NCBI RefSeq assembly: GCF_900176375.1
Contig: NZ_FWYF01000001.1
Location: forward strand, 124,001 to 188,000
Source of the DNA: Reichenbachiella faecimaris
GTDB lineage: Bacteria > Bacteroidota > Bacteroidia > Cytophagales > Cyclobacteriaceae
Direction of reading: 5' to 3'
DNA: 64,000 nt
Below the pieces are notes generated by a model that was not told the origin of the DNA, searched no databases, and was given only the letters and a program-made list of their open reading frames with translations. Shown one piece after another: positions 9,492 to 19,554 of the stretch. The position numbers and the translations under genes were made by a program. Position 1 is the first letter of the stretch. Each line of letters opens with the position of its first letter.

Positions 9492-10007
9492 ATGGACATA
9501 TCAGCATTAGTCAATCAATTGTCAGGAGTATTAGACGATCAAACATATAAGGCTTCTGACGTACTCGCAAAAATTGGATCAGAGGAAGTGGTTCTTGAAA
9601 TGATCAAATTGCTGGAACATCCTCAAGACGACTCCAAAGTGATGGCTGCCCGAACCTTAGGGGCAATTGAAAACAATCAAAGTGCGTTGGATGCTTTGCT
9701 TCAGGCTATCGACAACAATCCTGCTATAGCTGGAGAACTCTTGGTAGAATTGGAAGGGTTTGATTTGAGTGCGAAGTACGTTCCCATCTTTAAGTATTCT
9801 CTTTTTGGCAATTTCAAAGTAGCAACTGTGGCTCAGGATTTATTAGATCACAAGGAATTTGACATTACTCCCAGGGTAATCAAGAAGGCGACTAAAGCCT
9901 GGCATCATTATGAAAATAATGTAAAACACGACGAAGTCTTTGAATTAAAAAAGGTAGAAGTAGAAGAAATGCTAGCCGATTTGCAAGCATTTGTGGATAG
10001 CGAATAA
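9492..10007 (+). CDS. HEAT-repeat protein
   Basis: 171 residues, no signal peptide. Helical pairs such as 'ASDVLAKIGSEEVVLEMIKLLEHPQDDSKVMAARTLGAIENNQSALDALLQAIDN' have the spacing of HEAT/PBS-lyase-type repeats (residues about 20-80), followed by further helices ending in an acidic tail. Such small HEAT proteins act as protein-binding scaffolds; no partner is evident. The stop is three bases before selO, so the two are probably co-transcribed. Whether it assists SelO is unknown. Confidence 0.7.
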   Translation: MDISALVNQLSGVLDDQTYKASDVLAKIGSEEVVLEMIKLLEHPQDDSKVMAARTLGAIENNQSALDALLQAIDNNPAIAGELLVELEGFDLSAKYVPIFKYSLFGNFKVATVAQDLLDHKEFDITPRVIKKATKAWHHYENNVKHDEVFELKKVEVEEMLADLQAFVDSE

Positions 10008-10010
10008 CCT

Positions 10011-11429
10011 ATGCTGGAATTAGAAAATTCGTATCGTGCAGAATTGCCCTCAATATTTTATGACGATCAGGCACCAGAGCCTGTAGCAAATCCCAAATTG
10101 ATTTGTTTCAATGAGTCACTGGCTGAGTCCTTGAACCTGACCAAGGAATTTTCAAGTCCTGAATTTGCTAAAGGCATCTTATCAGGAAAACAAGTGCTTA
10201 AGCATACAAACCCTATAGCACAAGCCTATGCGGGACATCAATTCGGGCAATTTACCATGCTGGGGGATGGGAGAGCAGTATTATTGGGAGAGCAGGTGGT
10301 GGATGGCTATCGCTACGATATTCAGCTCAAAGGCTCTGGTGTAACCAAATTTTCCAGACGAGGGGATGGCAGGGCTACCTTGTCCTCCATGCTCCGTGAG
10401 TACTTGATGAGCGAGGCCATGCATCATTTAGGTATTAAAACTACAAGAAGTTTGGCTGTGGCTAAAACAGGTGATTCAGTATATAGAGAACACGTGAATG
10501 AAGGTGCAATCCTAACCAGAATAGCGAAAAGCCATATTCGTGTAGGAACTTTTGAATATGCAAGATTTTATACTGATCAACTGGAGACATTTACCAAATA
10601 CGTCATCCAACGACATGATCCTGAATTATTAGGAAATGACAATTATGCCATTGAGTTTCTGAAAAAAGTCATGAGCAGACAGATAGATCTGATTGTAGAC
10701 TGGATGCGTGTGGGCTTTATTCACGGTGTAATGAATACGGATAACATGTCAATTGCAGGAGAAACGATAGACTATGGCCCGTGTGCGTTTATGAATGCCT
10801 ATCACCCAAAAACGATCTTTAGCTCCATTGACCGCCAAGGTCGATATGCTTATGGCAACCAACCTTACATGGCACATTGGAACTTGTCTATATTGGCGAA
10901 TGCCATGCTGCCATTGATAGACCATAATGAGAAAGAAGCTATTGCTCAGGCAGAATCTATCCTCCACACTTTTCCTGAAGAATACACCAAGAGATTTACA
11001 TCCATGATGTGCCAGAAACTGGGTTTTGTATATCACGAAAAATCAGATCAACTACTAGTGGAAGAACTTCTATCAATACTTACTAAGCATTCGATCGACT
11101 ACACCAACTTCTTTGTCTCCATGAGGTATGAATCTATAGATGAAAAATTGCTTGCAGATGAGGCATTTATTGCCTGGCACAAGAGATGGCAAAAAGCTTT
11201 CAACCGATCTGAAAACAAGCAGGATGGTTTAGCTCTGATGGATCAAAGTAATCCTGTAATCATACCAAGAAATCATTTGGTAGAGGACGCACTATCAGAC
11301 GCAGTAGACGGAAAGATGTCCACCTTCATCAATCTGATGCAAAAACTGTCAGAACCATACACTCGCCAGGACATGCAACACGTGCCAGCTGGCTATGATC
11401 AGAGTTATCAAACTTTTTGTGGAACTTGA
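10011..11429 (+). CDS. selO: SelO/YdiU protein adenylyltransferase (pseudokinase AMPylase)
   Basis: 472 residues, the usual length for bacterial SelO (about 480). SelO transfers AMP from ATP to hydroxyl side chains of target proteins, linked to redox stress. Conserved segments visible are 'YAGHQFGQFTMLGDGRAVLLGE', 'DIQLKGSGVTKFSRRGDGRATL' and the catalytic stretch 'HGVMNTDNMSI' (D244 and N245) followed by 'DYGP' (D254), corresponding by spacing to the general-base Asp and metal-binding Asn/Asp described for the Pseudomonas enzyme. The C-terminus 'TFCGT' has cysteine at C470, the position taken by selenocysteine in animal SELENOO; the codon is TGT, so this is the Cys form. Probably co-transcribed with the HEAT protein. 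Confidence 0.95.
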   Translation: MLELENSYRAELPSIFYDDQAPEPVANPKLICFNESLAESLNLTKEFSSPEFAKGILSGKQVLKHTNPIAQAYAGHQFGQFTMLGDGRAVLLGEQVVDGYRYDIQLKGSGVTKFSRRGDGRATLSSMLREYLMSEAMHHLGIKTTRSLAVAKTGDSVYREHVNEGAILTRIAKSHIRVGTFEYARFYTDQLETFTKYVIQRHDPELLGNDNYAIEFLKKVMSRQIDLIVDWMRVGFIHGVMNTDNMSIAGETIDYGPCAFMNAYHPKTIFSSIDRQGRYAYGNQPYMAHWNLSILANAMLPLIDHNEKEAIAQAESILHTFPEEYTKRFTSMMCQKLGFVYHEKSDQLLVEELLSILTKHSIDYTNFFVSMRYESIDEKLLADEAFIAWHKRWQKAFNRSENKQDGLALMDQSNPVIIPRNHLVEDALSDAVDGKMSTFINLMQKLSEPYTRQDMQHVPAGYDQSYQTFCGT

Positions 11430-11736
11430 TTTCAAGGATTTTTTTCAGAATTGATTGAGGAAAGGCTTGATCCATGGCTTAAATCCTATACTGCCCATTA
11501 TTGATCTTCTTATTTTAAATATTCATCGAAATCTTTCTTTAAAATCATTTCTACCTAGTTACTTTGTAAAATGAAGAAGGTGTATGGATGTAACTATTGT
11601 AGCTAACATAGAAATGCGAAAAAATTCACCCTCTCCGCAAACCTCCTTCCTGTTCCTCCCCATAATTTCTAATGCATTAGCATTAGATCACTTTATAAAA
11701 GTGTTTAGGTTTATTTCTAAGTATCCTTTAAGCAAA
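11430..11736. other. Intergenic region with candidate promoter of the surface-protein operon
   Basis: No convincing gene. 'TTACTTTG' at 11559-11566 approximates the Bacteroidetes -7 element. Two short inverted repeats follow: CTAATG...CATTAG at about 11670-11687 and CACTTT...AAAGTG at about 11689-11703. The frame of the next gene stays open from 11584, but the natural signal peptide starts at 11737, so I read this part as leader. Confidence 0.35.
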
Positions 11737-14400
11737 ATGAATATGGCAAAAAAAATACTTTATACTGTAGCCTTATTATTGGCTGTATTTTATGCAAATG
11801 CTCAAAATTCTATTGGCGTGAATACAGATACGCCCAATCCGAATGCAGCCTTAGATATTAGACCGGTAAGTGGAGAAGTTCAAGGTGTACTGATTCCAAG
11901 ATTAACAACTGCTGAACGAATAGGTATGACATTGGTTGATGAGGATAATGGATTGATGGTTTTTGACAGCGATCTTGGCCAGCTTTACATTTGGTTCAGT
12001 GGAGAATGGTTGCCTATGGCGATTGAAGGTGCATCAGTAGTGAATACGGATGGCATTACAATCAATGGAGATGGAGGAGCTACCCCACTGGCTGTAAATG
12101 TAGGGACAGGTTCAGATCAAATTGTGCAATTAGATGCCGCAGGGCTACTACCGCCAGTAGATGGTTCACAATTGATCAACTTGCCTACGTCCGTGAATTC
12201 GGGAAATGGAGTTACCGTGTCAGGAACCAATTTGAATTTGGGTGGAGCACTTACGGAGACTGCCAACATAATAACAGCTGCTGGTTCAGACGTATTGATA
12301 GATGGTGCTGGTACATTGGACATAGATGCTCTGGCTGATTTTAGTGCACAATCGAATTTCTCAGATATTAATGTAACTGGAGGAACTATTACAGGCTCAA
12401 GCCTGACCCAAGCGGATAATACTTTCCTTTTAGAAGATGAAAGTACAGGAAATAATGTGGCATTTGAACTGAGTGGACTAACCACTAACCAATCTTATTT
12501 GATGCCAGACGCCAGTGGACAAATTGCCTTGATAAGTGACATTACCACTGGCCTGTGGGCAGAAAACGCAGGTGATATCAATTATTCGGTTGGAAATGTC
12601 GGGATTGGAACAGTGACGCCATTATCACCTTTGCAGGTAGAAGACGGGTTGAGTTTTTTTAGGTTTCAAAACTCTACTGAAGGTATTTTTGGGAATTTTA
12701 TAGGATCTGAATTGTACGTGGACAAGTCGAATACAACAGATAATCAGCTAAGACGAATTTCAGGTGCTCCTGGAAGTTTCATTTTCTTTGAAAATGGTGA
12801 GACTTCATTTATACATGTAAATTCAGGTGCAGCAGATGCCGCCGCAGATTTGAATGCCGACGTAGAATCTTCTCTGACGCTTTTATCAGATGGCTCAGCA
12901 GAATTTGAAGGGAATGTCACATTCAAGTCCAATGAAGCTATAGCACTACCTGTCGGCAATGATACAGACAGAAGTGCCATAGCTTCTCCTCAGGATGGTA
13001 TGATCAGATACAGTAATGAATCTGGATTCGAAGGATTTGAAGGCCTGGTGTTGGGTTCTTGGGAACCATTGGGAGGAAGTGGTTCTGCTTTGACCTTACC
13101 TTATTCTGATGGTTTAGGGTCTAGTGCAGTTCCCCTATTCGAATTGATCAATACAGATGTGGGAGGAGGTACTACCGCCAGTTTTGGAAACAGTTCTGAT
13201 TTAGACGCCACCCTGAAGGTATATACTGATTTAGGTATTGGAGGCACAGGTCTACTTGGTGGTATTACCTTGGCCAGTTTCGACGATGGAAGCGTTTTGC
13301 ATAATGTATCTAGAATTACGAGCAATGTGTTAGATGGAACCGCAGCCGGGTTTGCTGGTGATTTGGAGTTTGAGGTGAGCAACGGAGCGGTACTAAGTAA
13401 AGCCCTGAGCCTAAAACATGATGGCGACGCTGAGTTGTCTGGAGCTATCAAAATTGGAGATACAGGGAATACAATGGACACCTCAGATGAAGGTATGCTC
13501 AAATATGTTCTGGGTTCTGGTTATGAATATTGGAATGGTGGATCTTGGCAACTTTTAGGCGCTGGTACTCTAACGGGAGCAACTAATGGACTAAATGTGA
13601 ATGGATCAAATATTGAACTGGGTGGCAATCTCAATACCACTACAGAAATAGCAGCAAATGGTTTCGAGTTTACAGTAAGGAGAGGGTCTGCATCAAACGC
13701 ACCCACCATGCATCTGTATAATGATAATGGAGGCATTGGAACTGGGGGTTCATTGGTGCTAGAAGGTATGAACAGTGTCTCGAATCCAGCTACTTTGGGG
13801 AAAATTGAAACTCTAATGACCAGTACTACCTCAGGAGCTGAGTCTTCAGAATTAGTATTGAGTGTGGTAACCAGTGGTAGTTTGATTGAAGGGCTTAAGA
13901 TAGATGATGTAGGTGAAGTAAATGCCAACTATTACAAATACAATAACCCAATAACCAAATATTACGGTATTGCGCCTGGCGATTTCAATATGATTCAACA
14001 AGCTGCTGCTGATAATGTATTAGTGGCCAATAATGGCAATTCGGTTTACATATCTTCTGCATCTGCAGCAGCCGGAGCACAAATTTCTGCTCCAGTGCAT
14101 TTGCCAGATGGTGCAGAGATTCAGGCTGTAGAAATATTTGGCCGAAATACAACAGGCATTAATGCAACAGTACATTTTATGGCTAAGTCATACTCTACTG
14201 CTGTGACATTCGACGATACTGTGATTGTTCCAGATGGAACCTCTGGTATTACGGGTTTTCAAATAGCAGCATCTGTAGGTAAAATAATTGACAACTTTTC
14301 TAATAACTATTTTATCTATATTGATATACCCACTAGTAGTGGATCGACTGCGGATTTTACTGGTGCTAGAATTACATATACCGTCACAAGCGTAGATTAA
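11737..14400 (+). CDS. Exported tail-fibre-like surface protein
   Basis: 887 residues if started at 11737, chosen because 'MNMAKKILYTVALLLAVFYANAQ' is a clean signal peptide; the open frame extends 51 codons upstream but that part is not signal-like. The opening 'SIGVNTDTPNPNAALDIRP' and the internal 'NVGIGTVTPLSPLQVED' are hallmark motifs of Bacteroidetes proteins related to phage tail fibres and trimeric adhesins. Two modules of the kind 'DGMIRYSNESGFEGFEG...GSWEPLGG' and 'EGMLKYVLGSGYEYWNGGSWQLLGAG' are also typical. No peptidase_S74 chaperone or T9SS sorting domain is seen at the C-terminus, which is instead a beta-rich domain. It is four bases from the next gene. Inferred role: subunit of a surface fibre or adhesin. 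Confidence 0.75.
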   Translation: MNMAKKILYTVALLLAVFYANAQNSIGVNTDTPNPNAALDIRPVSGEVQGVLIPRLTTAERIGMTLVDEDNGLMVFDSDLGQLYIWFSGEWLPMAIEGASVVNTDGITINGDGGATPLAVNVGTGSDQIVQLDAAGLLPPVDGSQLINLPTSVNSGNGVTVSGTNLNLGGALTETANIITAAGSDVLIDGAGTLDIDALADFSAQSNFSDINVTGGTITGSSLTQADNTFLLEDESTGNNVAFELSGLTTNQSYLMPDASGQIALISDITTGLWAENAGDINYSVGNVGIGTVTPLSPLQVEDGLSFFRFQNSTEGIFGNFIGSELYVDKSNTTDNQLRRISGAPGSFIFFENGETSFIHVNSGAADAAADLNADVESSLTLLSDGSAEFEGNVTFKSNEAIALPVGNDTDRSAIASPQDGMIRYSNESGFEGFEGLVLGSWEPLGGSGSALTLPYSDGLGSSAVPLFELINTDVGGGTTASFGNSSDLDATLKVYTDLGIGGTGLLGGITLASFDDGSVLHNVSRITSNVLDGTAAGFAGDLEFEVSNGAVLSKALSLKHDGDAELSGAIKIGDTGNTMDTSDEGMLKYVLGSGYEYWNGGSWQLLGAGTLTGATNGLNVNGSNIELGGNLNTTTEIAANGFEFTVRRGSASNAPTMHLYNDNGGIGTGGSLVLEGMNSVSNPATLGKIETLMTSTTSGAESSELVLSVVTSGSLIEGLKIDDVGEVNANYYKYNNPITKYYGIAPGDFNMIQQAAADNVLVANNGNSVYISSASAAAGAQISAPVHLPDGAEIQAVEIFGRNTTGINATVHFMAKSYSTAVTFDDTVIVPDGTSGITGFQIAASVGKIIDNFSNNYFIYIDIPTSSGSTADFTGARITYTVTSVD

Positions 14401-14404
14401 GGGC

Positions 14405-16345
14405 ATGAGATATATTGCAATTTTCATATTTACCCTGATCGCTCAAGTGGCGGTTTCTCAATCCACCAATTTTGGATCTTCTACAAGTGTGGATGTAGGG
14501 AGCAACGCTGCTTTTTATATAAACAGTGAGGCCTCAATTGAGGGCAAACTGGCTAATAGTGGATTACTAGCTGTAAAAGGGAATACTAACTTTTTGCCGT
14601 CATCATTTTTTACAAATAATGCAGAAGCCTCATTGACGATTGAAGGAAATGCTTTGTTGGATGGTATAACAGAAAATAATGGATTTATAGATATTTTGGG
14701 AGAAACCATTGTATCTACATCTGCACTTCTCAATAATAATTCGGGCGCTGTTTGGTCTTCTGAAGGTGATACTGGATTAGAAGGAACCCTTGTCAATGAC
14801 GGAGAGTTTTTCATAAAAGCAGATTCCGAAACCACAATTGACGGTCAAATGGAGAACCATAATGAATTGACTTTTGAAAGTGATGTTAGCCTGACAGGAA
14901 GCTTAAATAACATAGGCGTATTGAATGTTTTGGGAAATTTATCAGTGACTGGAACAGGCACCTATGCAAACCCTGATGGTGCGTCTTCTACGGTAATAGG
15001 TAATTTAGATCAAATTGGCCCATTTGAGAATGGTGGAATCATTGAGGTAGCTGGTGATGCCGTTTTTTACAGTACTGTTACGAATAACAATGAAGCCGTT
15101 TTTAATGGAACTTCTTCCTTTGGAAGTGATATGATTAACACTCAAAAAATGTTTCTTGGGGGCACTACAGATTTTACTGGTGATCTGTCTAATAGCGGAG
15201 AAATAATTTCATTTGCAGACGCACAACTAAACTTTGAACATAACAGAGATTTGGGCGACCTGACTTTTGATGATGTTGGTCGGGGTGTATCAATTGCTGA
15301 GGTAATTTTGGTGAGCAGTGCAGATTCGATATTTATAGATCATTTGAGCATAAATATTTCTGGAAAAGTAACCTTGCCATCTAATTTTGTATTGATTAGG
15401 TCTGAATTGGCGATAGCTCAGGGGGTATTAAATACTACTAATCAGGAAAACTTTCTGGTCGCAGGAAACATAAATGTGAATGCGGCCAATTCATCTGCCC
15501 CCGCTTATGTAGAAGGCAAGATGCTGGCAGTTACCTCTGATGGTGAAACTACTTTCCCAATGGGAATTAATGGGTTTCCAAATTATTTGACATTAAACAG
15601 TAATCAGTCTGGAATAACTGTAAAGGTGGAATGCAAAATGCCAGATCCTGATAGTTTATTTACAGATGATGAAACTATGGGTTTGGCAGCGGATGTGGAA
15701 TGGACTATTCAAAGTTTGTCTGATAGCGCAGAGATGAGCGTGTCCGTAGAATATTCTGGTGTTGATTTTACAAATTCCCCCAATTTTATTAATGCAAGAG
15801 CGTATGATGCCACACTTCAAAAATATGATAAGAGCGATTCACTTTTTCATGCATTAAGAACCACAGAGTCGAATAATGCTAATACAGGCACTTCAATTCC
15901 CACAGAAGGCACAATCAAAACTTCAAATCAAATATGGATCACGGCGAAGCCGAGCAGGTTTGCCTTAGGCCTGTCTCCTGTGCTTACTGAACCAGAAGTC
16001 TACGTGCCCAACATTTTTACACCAGGAGCCACTTTGAGTGATAATCAAATATTTAGACCCTTCATAGGAGGAGCCATTGTCAATGCCATCACGTTCACTG
16101 TCTTTGATTCATTCAATAGAGAGGTATTCTCTTCTAGTCAATCGGGAGAGGATATAGAATTAGAGAATTTGGGTTGGGATGGAACGTTGAAAAGTGGACT
16201 GGAAGCACCTGAGGGAGTGTATTACTACAGCATCAGTATAGAATACTTGATCAGTGAAGAGGTAAGTGATGAATTTTTCAATTCTGGTGAAAGAGATCAA
16301 ACGCAGTCTTTTAGTAAGTTGGGTTCAGTGATGTTACTTAAATAA
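14405..16345 (+). CDS. T9SS-secreted surface protein with CHU_C (type B) C-terminal domain
   Basis: 646 residues with signal peptide 1-18 ('IAIFIFTLIAQVAVSQS'). The middle (about 20-330) is a string of short beta-strand repeats of the kind 'L.N.G......G......I.G...N', suggestive of a beta-helix or stacked sheet. The last 110 residues, 'VYVPNIFTPGATLSDNQIFRPF...ITFTVFDSFNREVF...LGWDGTL...APEGVYYYSISIEY', are a gliding-motility-associated C-terminal domain (CHU_C, type B sorting signal), the substrate tag of type IX secretion that typically needs a PorP/SprF partner. That partner is the next gene, two bases away. Probably exported to and retained at the cell surface together with the tail-fibre-like protein. 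Confidence 0.85.
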   Translation: MRYIAIFIFTLIAQVAVSQSTNFGSSTSVDVGSNAAFYINSEASIEGKLANSGLLAVKGNTNFLPSSFFTNNAEASLTIEGNALLDGITENNGFIDILGETIVSTSALLNNNSGAVWSSEGDTGLEGTLVNDGEFFIKADSETTIDGQMENHNELTFESDVSLTGSLNNIGVLNVLGNLSVTGTGTYANPDGASSTVIGNLDQIGPFENGGIIEVAGDAVFYSTVTNNNEAVFNGTSSFGSDMINTQKMFLGGTTDFTGDLSNSGEIISFADAQLNFEHNRDLGDLTFDDVGRGVSIAEVILVSSADSIFIDHLSINISGKVTLPSNFVLIRSELAIAQGVLNTTNQENFLVAGNINVNAANSSAPAYVEGKMLAVTSDGETTFPMGINGFPNYLTLNSNQSGITVKVECKMPDPDSLFTDDETMGLAADVEWTIQSLSDSAEMSVSVEYSGVDFTNSPNFINARAYDATLQKYDKSDSLFHALRTTESNNANTGTSIPTEGTIKTSNQIWITAKPSRFALGLSPVLTEPEVYVPNIFTPGATLSDNQIFRPFIGGAIVNAITFTVFDSFNREVFSSSQSGEDIELENLGWDGTLKSGLEAPEGVYYYSISIEYLISEEVSDEFFNSGERDQTQSFSKLGSVMLLK

Positions 16346-16347
16346 AA

Positions 16348-17391
16348 ATGAGAAAAGCGCTTTTATTTATTTTTCTTCTAAGTGCGCTATCTGCCACAGG
16401 GCAGGAGGGACAGTTCTCGCAATATTTTGCGAGTGGTGCCTTGATGAACCCTGCTTTTCCCGGGACGATTACCACAATAAACTTCAATACCAACTACAAA
16501 CGAGCAGGCAGTCCAGATCAAGAAAATCATGTCGAGCTGATGCAGGGCTCATTTTCTTACCCCTTGAGAAGAGTAACCACCAAAGAAGAATACTTTGGCA
16601 GTGTAGGTGTCACCTTTTTTAGAGAAAACAGAGGATATCAAGGGGTGTACAGAAACCAGAAAATCTTGGGTAATTTCTCTTATGTAGTAAACCTTTCAGA
16701 ACTCAGGAACCAATTGTTGGTTTTTGGAATTCAAGGGGGCTATGCCCAGCTAAACCTTTCAGATGATGGATATAGGTGGGGATCTCAATTTAATAAGTAC
16801 TTAGACGGCGGATATGATGGTGACTTAGCAGGAGAAAGCGTGACATTTGATCCTGTCTGGTATCCAGTAATCAATTTTGGGGCCTTGTATACCACCTATG
16901 ATAATGATGATTATAAAATCAGAGACTATGCATTTTCTGTGGGTATTAGTGGCGACAATTTGAATCGCCCTAAAATAGGTACAGTAGAAGGGTTTGATGC
17001 AAAAAAGGCCATGCTTTATAAGGCTTTTGCTGTTTTTCAATTTCCAATAGGTGCCAGATTTTATGGACACCCTTCTGCCTACGTTCTAAATTCTAACGGT
17101 AGTACACAATTCAATTTGGGGATGTATATTTCAACCTTTGTGAGTTCATCCCGCTCGAATTTAGGAGTGGAATTACAAACGGGCGCATGGTATCGTGTAG
17201 ATGACTCCTTTATTGGTTTAATTGGACTAAAGATTGATCAGTTGAAAGTAGGATTTAGTGTAGATATGAACGCGACTAACCAAGGCTTGAATGAGCAGGT
17301 GGGAGGTAACGTGTCTGCTTATGAAATAACCCTGGGCTATAGTTTTGAACTTCACAAATCCTACAGAAGGTTGTCTAACCCCATGTTCTAA
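16348..17391 (+). CDS. PorP/SprF family type IX secretion outer-membrane protein
   Basis: 347 residues with signal peptide ('LLFIFLLSALSATGQ'). The sequence has the PorP/SprF signature: 'GQFSQYFASGALMNPAFPGT' near the N-terminus, 'NTNYKRAGSPD', repeated amphipathic strands, and a late 'GLKIDQLKVGFSVDMNATNQGLNEQVGGNVSAYEITLGYSFE' ending the barrel. In the family, SprF is required for secretion of the CHU_C-tagged adhesin SprB, and PorP is a T9SS component. Because it directly follows a CHU_C-tagged protein and abuts the PorE-like gene with no gap, I read it as a dedicated secretion partner, not the core PorP. Confidence 0.9.
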   Translation: MRKALLFIFLLSALSATGQEGQFSQYFASGALMNPAFPGTITTINFNTNYKRAGSPDQENHVELMQGSFSYPLRRVTTKEEYFGSVGVTFFRENRGYQGVYRNQKILGNFSYVVNLSELRNQLLVFGIQGGYAQLNLSDDGYRWGSQFNKYLDGGYDGDLAGESVTFDPVWYPVINFGALYTTYDNDDYKIRDYAFSVGISGDNLNRPKIGTVEGFDAKKAMLYKAFAVFQFPIGARFYGHPSAYVLNSNGSTQFNLGMYISTFVSSSRSNLGVELQTGAWYRVDDSFIGLIGLKIDQLKVGFSVDMNATNQGLNEQVGGNVSAYEITLGYSFELHKSYRRLSNPMF

Positions 17392-19554
17392 ATGAAAAAA
17401 GCTCTACTCTTTATATTGTTCATCATAAGTGTGATTGGTCTCAGAGCTCAATCCATCCCTAAGATTTTGCAACTAGGTGATGAGCAATTTGAGAATAATA
17501 GGTACTTGGAGGCCATACCTTACTACGACAAAGTGTATGCGATAAGCAAAGCCAATTATTATGCTGGTTATCAGTTGGCTTTATGCTATGAACAAACCTT
17601 ACAGTTTCAAGAGGCCTTGGAAACATTTAGGGTGTTGAGCGAGAAATCAGGACATGCTTATCAAACAAAGTCCATCTATAAGTATGCAACGCTCAATAAA
17701 CGCGACAGTAATTTTGATCTGGCAGACTCCATCTATTTGGAGCTGGCCAAAATGCCAGATATTTCACCTGCCTTGCTAGATCTTGCCAACCGTCAGCGTG
17801 AAGGGTGCCTGTTGGCCAAAAGAGAGCAAGGGCAAAACAGAAATTTTAAGGTAGACCCTATCAAAAAGCTCAATAGCCATTTCCATGACTATGGAGCTAC
17901 AGAAAACCCAGCCAATGGAAACGTTGTTTTTGCCACATCTAGAAACTTGTCTGGTGAACAATACCAGGGCAGTCAGTACAGTGGTCTATTACCTGATATG
18001 ATGATGTACGAGTTGAAGGAGAATGGCAACTATCATAATATAAGTAGTAAACAGCGATTCGACAGGTTAAACACCAAATGGTCAGAGGGTTCTGGTGTTT
18101 TCAAGGCTTCAGGTGATAAGTTCTATTACACTTCTTGTGAAAATGATGAAGGAAATACGGGTTGCAAGATTAAGTTTAGTCAGCTCATCAATGACAAATG
18201 GTCTGACCCAGTGGTTCTCAATGACTTTATAAACGAAGCAAATTCTGAAAACAAACACCCATCCTTATCTGTTACTGGAGACACTTTATTCTTCTCTTCA
18301 GATCGACCAGGGGGTCAGGGAGGAAGTGATATTTGGATGAGCTTGAGAGGTGATGATGGAGAGTCTTGGTTGCCTGCTATTAATATGGGCAAGGTGATCA
18401 ATACACCAGAAAATGAGATCACACCTTATTATTCCTCTCCACACCAGAGCCTGGTATTTAGTAGCAATGGACACGTAGGCTATGGTGGTTATGATCTTTA
18501 TGGAGCCAAGGGCAATTCATTTTTTACGCCTGATTTATTCAACATGGGTTTTCCATTTAATTCTACCTGGGATGACACTTATTTCTATATTGGAGATAGC
18601 ACAGGTTACCTGTCGTCCAACAAGGAAAACAAGGAAGTGCTGGATTTATACACATTTTCAGTTCCAGATGAGAAGCTTTTTCTGGCGCTATTGTTTGCAG
18701 GGGAATTGATGGTAGATGGACAAATCATGTCCAAATATCGAGATGTAGGAGCCGTGGATTTGGTGACTTTCAGAGCGGAAGACTATGAAGGTTATGCACT
18801 GTTTCAGCCTGTAGTGGCCAAGAAAAAAGATTTGAGGAAATTGTTTAACTCCAGTGCAGTAGAACACGGCACCATAGCATCCAATTTGGAATCTGCAAGT
18901 AAAGTGAGATCAGCCAAAACGAAAACACGCAGAGCAGCTATTGCTGAAACCAAACCGACAGAGCCAGAGCCATTAAAGATTTATGAATCTGCAGATGATG
19001 TGGAACGTTTGTATTTTGATTATGGTGATTTTCGTCTACGCAAGGCATCTGAAAAAGCTCTGAATAATATGTATCAAAATATTAAAGCTCAGCCTTACAC
19101 ACGTGTCAACTTACTTTCGTATTCAGATTACTTAGGGTCTGATGAGGGCAATGTGGATTTGAGCAAAAAACGGGGGAACGCAGCCAAGGACTATCTGGTT
19201 TCTCTTGGCATGCCTTCGGAAAAAATAGAAGTGCTGGCCAGAGGGGAGTTGCGTTCTGAACAAGAAAGAGACCATTGGTTTAGACGAGTTATGGATAGAA
19301 GGGTAGAGCTTCATGTAGATAGCCCTGAGCCTATTGAGTTGGCTGTGGCAAAGCAAGTGATCTTGCGAAAACCATTGTCCTTAGATATGATTGCTGAAAA
19401 GCTAAACCTTGATGTTTTGGAAGTGTATCAGTGGAATGGATCTAATCAGGAAGTCTTGGTGCCAGGTACGTCTGTCCGATTGTATATTCCAAAGAATCAG
19501 AAACTCGATTCAAAATATTTTATTACTGAAGAGAATATCTGGGATGTTTTTTGA
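17392..19554 (+). CDS. PorE-like OmpA-family protein with TPR, PD40 propeller and C-terminal LysM
   Basis: 720 residues with signal peptide (1-20). TPR-like helices fill about 20-150. A PD40/WD40-type propeller follows at about 170-420 ('SLSVTGDTLFFSSDRPGGQGGSDIWMS', 'LVFSSNGHVGYGGYDLYGA'). The OmpA C-terminal peptidoglycan-binding domain is at about 535-640 ('VERLYFDYGDFRLRKASEKALNNM...DRRVELHV'). The final 65 residues ('SLDMIAEKLNLDVLEVYQWNG...VPGTSVRLYIP') read as a LysM domain. PorE of the type IX system has TPR, propeller, a regulatory sandwich and OmpA_C; here the LysM would give a second peptidoglycan contact. It closes the operon and ends one base before the convergent CHAT gene stop. 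Confidence 0.85.
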   Translation: MKKALLFILFIISVIGLRAQSIPKILQLGDEQFENNRYLEAIPYYDKVYAISKANYYAGYQLALCYEQTLQFQEALETFRVLSEKSGHAYQTKSIYKYATLNKRDSNFDLADSIYLELAKMPDISPALLDLANRQREGCLLAKREQGQNRNFKVDPIKKLNSHFHDYGATENPANGNVVFATSRNLSGEQYQGSQYSGLLPDMMMYELKENGNYHNISSKQRFDRLNTKWSEGSGVFKASGDKFYYTSCENDEGNTGCKIKFSQLINDKWSDPVVLNDFINEANSENKHPSLSVTGDTLFFSSDRPGGQGGSDIWMSLRGDDGESWLPAINMGKVINTPENEITPYYSSPHQSLVFSSNGHVGYGGYDLYGAKGNSFFTPDLFNMGFPFNSTWDDTYFYIGDSTGYLSSNKENKEVLDLYTFSVPDEKLFLALLFAGELMVDGQIMSKYRDVGAVDLVTFRAEDYEGYALFQPVVAKKKDLRKLFNSSAVEHGTIASNLESASKVRSAKTKTRRAAIAETKPTEPEPLKIYESADDVERLYFDYGDFRLRKASEKALNNMYQNIKAQPYTRVNLLSYSDYLGSDEGNVDLSKKRGNAAKDYLVSLGMPSEKIEVLARGELRSEQERDHWFRRVMDRRVELHVDSPEPIELAVAKQVILRKPLSLDMIAEKLNLDVLEVYQWNGSNQEVLVPGTSVRLYIPKNQKLDSKYFITEENIWDVF

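Noticed and set aside
11418-11429. Selenocysteine in SelO
   Set aside because: The position is an ordinary TGT cysteine codon, and TGA occurs only as the stop after 'CGT'.
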